Positions 4,102 through 6,541 of a DNA stretch of 6,541 bases are shown in pieces; the stretch's first letter is position 1, and every line of letters starts with the position of its first letter. The stretch is from Thiotrichaceae bacterium (GTDB lineage Bacteria > Pseudomonadota > Gammaproteobacteria > Thiotrichales > Thiotrichaceae), in assembly GCA_027024625.1 (NCBI GenBank), contig JALVRY010000108.1:1-6541 (forward strand). Reading direction: 5' to 3'. A model generated the notes under the pieces. The model did no database searches. It was given only the letters and a program-made list of their open reading frames with translations, and had not been told where the DNA came from. The translations under genes were made by a program, and so were the position numbers.

Positions 4102-5658
4102 ATGATACCAGATGATGTCGTCGATATATCGCGGCTGCAATTTGCAGTGACCGCGTTATATCATTTTTTGTTCGTTCCACTAACGCTAGGTATGACGTTT
4201 ATACTTGGCATTATGGAATCTGTTTACGTAATGACGGGTAAGCAGATCTATAAAGACATGGTGAAATTTTGGGGAAAGTTATTTGGTATTAACTTTGCTC
4301 TAGGTGTCACGACTGGCCTGACAATGGAATTCCAATTCGGCACAAATTGGGCATATTACTCCCATTATGTTGGCGATATTTTTGGTGCTCCACTCGCCAT
4401 CGAAGGCATGATGGCCTTCTTCTTAGAATCAACGTTCGTTGGTTTATTCTTCTTTGGATGGGATCGCCTAACCCGCGTACAACACCTAGTTGTAACATGG
4501 ATGATGGCAATCGGCACCAGCTTATCTGCCCTTTGGATACTCATCGCAAATGGTTGGATGCAAAACCCTGTTGGCACAGAATTTAATATAGAAACCATGC
4601 GGATGGAAATGACCAGCTTTGCCGAGGTTGTCCTTAATCCCGTTGCACAAGTGAAGTTTATTCACACCGTTGCCGGTGGTTATGTTGCTGGCTCAATGTT
4701 TGTACTCAGTATCAGCGCTTTCTACCTTTGGAAAAAGCGAGATGTCGGCTTTGCTAAACGCTCATTTGCGGTTGCGGCAGGCTTCGGCATGGCATCTATT
4801 TTGTCTGTTATCCTGCTGGGCGATGAAAGTGGCTACAAAGCGGGTGAAGTACAAAAATACAAACTTGCAGCCGTTGAAGCAGAGTGGCATACAGAAGAAG
4901 CCCCTGCCTCTTTCACATTATTTGGCATTCCAGATCAAGAAGCTCAAGAAACCCACTACGCAATTAAAATACCATATGTGATGGGAATCATTGCAACACG
5001 ATCACTCACCGAAGAAGTAACGGGACTTATTGACTTAATTGAAGAAAATAAAGCCCGAATCCGTCAAGGTATGATCGCTTATGGCTTATTTGAGAAAATT
5101 CGCAAAAAAGAAGCAACAGAAGAAGAGCAGACAAAATTCTTAGAACTGCGTAAGGACTTAGGCTACGGTTTGCTACTCAAACGCTATGCTCCGAACGTAA
5201 TTGATGCAACCGATGAGCAAATCGAAACAGCAGCAAAAAATAGTATTCCGCAAGTTGCACCGCTATTCTTTGCCTTCCGAGCAATGGTCTTCTCTGGTTT
5301 TTGGATGCTCTTAGTCTTTGCTATTGCCTTCTACACCACAGCAAAACGCACAGCTTTCACCAATAAATATGTCTTGCTCATGGCGATAGTTAGCCTACCG
5401 TTCCCTTGGATCGCAATTGAATCTGGCTGGATTGTTGCAGAAATGGGACGACAACCATGGGCAATTGGAGAAATACTACCCACAGCAATGGGTGTATCTT
5501 CACTAAGTTTTGGCGATGTTATGGGCAGTTTAATAGGCTTTGTTGTTTTCTACACCGTATTACTGATCATCGAAATGTTCTTGATGATTAAGTTTGTCAA
5601 ATTAGGACCTAGTAGTTTACATACGGGTCGTTATCACTTTGAAAAGCAACACGCTTAG
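4102..5658 (+). CDS. cydA: Cytochrome bd ubiquinol oxidase subunit I
   Basis: Main subunit of the bd-type quinol oxidase in the inner membrane. It oxidises quinol and reduces O2 to water with high affinity, binding hemes b558, b595 and d. From ATG 4102 it has 518 residues (E. coli 522); an in-frame ATG at 4048 would add 18 unrelated residues. Axial ligands sit where expected with a constant +2 offset from E. coli: H21 (SRLQFAVTALYH), H188 (AQVKFIHTVAGGY) and M395 (FAFRAMVFSGF). Other conserved blocks are GLTMEFQFGTNW, APLAIEGMMAFFLEST, GDESGY, KLAAVEAEW, LFGIPDQE, KDLGYGLLLKRY, GRQPWAIGE and GPSSLHTGRYHFE. The stretch after GDESGY is of the long Q-loop type, indicating a ubiquinol-type enterobacterial-like oxidase rather than the short-loop cyanide-insensitive CioA. 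It is followed after 13 bases by cydB, whose SD overlaps the cydA stop. Confidence 0.98.
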   Translation: MIPDDVVDISRLQFAVTALYHFLFVPLTLGMTFILGIMESVYVMTGKQIYKDMVKFWGKLFGINFALGVTTGLTMEFQFGTNWAYYSHYVGDIFGAPLAIEGMMAFFLESTFVGLFFFGWDRLTRVQHLVVTWMMAIGTSLSALWILIANGWMQNPVGTEFNIETMRMEMTSFAEVVLNPVAQVKFIHTVAGGYVAGSMFVLSISAFYLWKKRDVGFAKRSFAVAAGFGMASILSVILLGDESGYKAGEVQKYKLAAVEAEWHTEEAPASFTLFGIPDQEAQETHYAIKIPYVMGIIATRSLTEEVTGLIDLIEENKARIRQGMIAYGLFEKIRKKEATEEEQTKFLELRKDLGYGLLLKRYAPNVIDATDEQIETAAKNSIPQVAPLFFAFRAMVFSGFWMLLVFAIAFYTTAKRTAFTNKYVLLMAIVSLPFPWIAIESGWIVAEMGRQPWAIGEILPTAMGVSSLSFGDVMGSLIGFVVFYTVLLIIEMFLMIKFVKLGPSSLHTGRYHFEKQHA

Positions 5659-5663
5659 GGAGG
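5659..5663 (+). promoter_or_regulatory. cydB ribosome binding site abutting the cydA stop
   Basis: GGAGG at 5659-5663 directly follows the TAG stop of cydA (5656-5658) and lies 8 bases before ATG 5672. The arrangement favours translational coupling of the two subunits, which are needed in equal amounts. Confidence 0.85.
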
Positions 5664-5671
5664 AATAGAAA

Positions 5672-6541
5672 ATGTTATTAGATTATGAATCCCTAAAACT
5701 CGTTTGGTGGGCTTTAATTGTTGTACTTTGGATTGGCTTCGCTTTAACCGATGGTTTTGACTTTGGTATCGCCGCCTTACTGCCCTTTATTGGTAAAACA
5801 GATAGCGAACGCCGCATTATGATCAATACAATTGCCCCCCACTGGGATGGCAATCAGGTATGGCTCATTCTTGCCGCTGGTGCTTTATTTGCTGCATGGC
5901 CAATGGTTTATGGTGCTGCCTTTTCTGGCTTTTATTTTGCGATGCTGATCGTACTATTTGCCTTATTTTTCCGCCCTGTTGGTTTTGACTATCGTTCTAA
6001 ACTGGATGACAAACGCTGGAGAAATTCATGGGATTGGGCATTATGCTATGCGGGCATCGTACCTCCGCTTATCTTTGGTGTAGCTATTGGCAACCTATTC
6101 CTCGGTGTACCGATGCGTTATGACGAATACCTACGTGTTTATTACGAAGGTGGTCTCTTTGGTTTATTACAACCTTTTGCCTTAGTAGCAGGTCTACTCG
6201 GTGTGGCAATGCTAACTATGCACGGAGCTGCCTACTTAATGGTAAGAACAGACCCAAATGCAGCAGTTCACCAGCGAGCTAGAGCTTTTCTAAAGACGAT
6301 TTCGTTAGTAGTGCTTGTCTTATTTGGACTTGAAGGTATCTGGCTGTGGATGGGGATTGACGGCTTGCAAATTACAAGTGTTATTGACGGCAATGCACAG
6401 CCAAACCCAACACGTAAAGAAGTCGCAGTGGTTGCTGGTGCTTGGTTAAGCAATTATAGCAACTACCCTCTCAGCGTTATTGCTCCTGTTATGGGTTTAT
6501 TAGGTGCTTTCGGTGCATATATCCTCGCAAAAGCAAGTAAG
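5672..6541 (+). CDS. cydB: Cytochrome bd ubiquinol oxidase subunit II, 3'-partial
   Basis: Second large subunit of the bd oxidase, a multi-span inner-membrane protein that pairs with CydA. The frame is open from ATG 5672 to the last base, giving 290 codons of an expected approximately 380; the C-terminus lies beyond the window. Visible conserved parts are MLLDYESLKLVWW, GFALTDGFDFG (D30), the signature IAPHWDGNQVWLI (D59), ALFAAWPMVYGAAFSGFY, FFRPVGFDYRSK, WRNSWDW, GVAIGNLFLGVP, DEYLRVYYEG, a GAAYLMVRT segment and NPTRKEVAVVAGAWL. D30 and D59 correspond to E. coli D29 and D58. Several hydrophobic segments are evident along the length. The start is fixed by GGAGG at 5659-5663. A cydX-type small subunit gene often follows cydB and may lie just outside. 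Confidence 0.97.
   Translation, partial: MLLDYESLKLVWWALIVVLWIGFALTDGFDFGIAALLPFIGKTDSERRIMINTIAPHWDGNQVWLILAAGALFAAWPMVYGAAFSGFYFAMLIVLFALFFRPVGFDYRSKLDDKRWRNSWDWALCYAGIVPPLIFGVAIGNLFLGVPMRYDEYLRVYYEGGLFGLLQPFALVAGLLGVAMLTMHGAAYLMVRTDPNAAVHQRARAFLKTISLVVLVLFGLEGIWLWMGIDGLQITSVIDGNAQPNPTRKEVAVVAGAWLSNYSNYPLSVIAPVMGLLGAFGAYILAKASK

Noticed and set aside
4670..4981. 103-codon ORF inside cydA
   Set aside because: Out-of-frame shadow of cydA, whose own frame is fully conserved.
6268..6453. 61-codon minus-strand ORF inside cydB
   Set aside because: Antisense shadow of cydB with no supporting signal.

Overview
The window looks like chromosomal DNA from an AT-rich gammaproteobacterium. CydA and CydB match the enterobacterial type closely, including the long quinol loop of CydA, and MltD, PdxJ and AcpS are also of gammaproteobacterial type. 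One small secreted protein (2066-2434) resembles the sulfur-globule envelope proteins of sulfur-oxidising gammaproteobacteria. A Thiotrichales-like sulfur oxidiser (Thiothrix/Leucothrix/Beggiatoa-type) is therefore a plausible but unproven source.

Layout. Bases 1-1011 (+) hold the 3' part of a MltD-type membrane-bound lytic transglycosylase whose start lies upstream of the window. It is followed after 3 bases by a stand-alone FHA-domain gene (1015-1305, +), and 58 bases further by 5-formyltetrahydrofolate cyclo-ligase (1364-1966, +). A well-formed promoter with an inverted repeat around its -10 box precedes the monocistronic secreted acidic, Trp/Met/Pro-rich protein (2066-2434, +). That gene ends at a strong intrinsic terminator (2481-2511) shared with the convergent pair pdxJ-acpS (3637-2516, -).

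A 198-base intergenic region (3638-3835) separates pdxJ from the divergent cytochrome bd operon. That operon reads: a 54-codon membrane gene resembling cydP (3836-4000), cydA (start best placed at 4102, stop 5658) and cydB (5672 to beyond the window end). The bd oxidase is a quinol:O2 oxidoreductase with high oxygen affinity, suited to microaerobic life. Its upstream region holds several TTGAT/TGATCA-type elements, a short hairpin and a perfect 15-base palindrome between cydP and cydA, all candidate control sites.

No tRNA, rRNA, CRISPR array, insertion sequence or phage gene was found. Most of the window is ordinary core metabolism. The less ordinary parts are the secreted acidic protein with its promoter architecture, the MltD that ends in a clipped LysM-like tail next to a solitary FHA gene, and the small cydP gene with its surrounding regulatory sequence.
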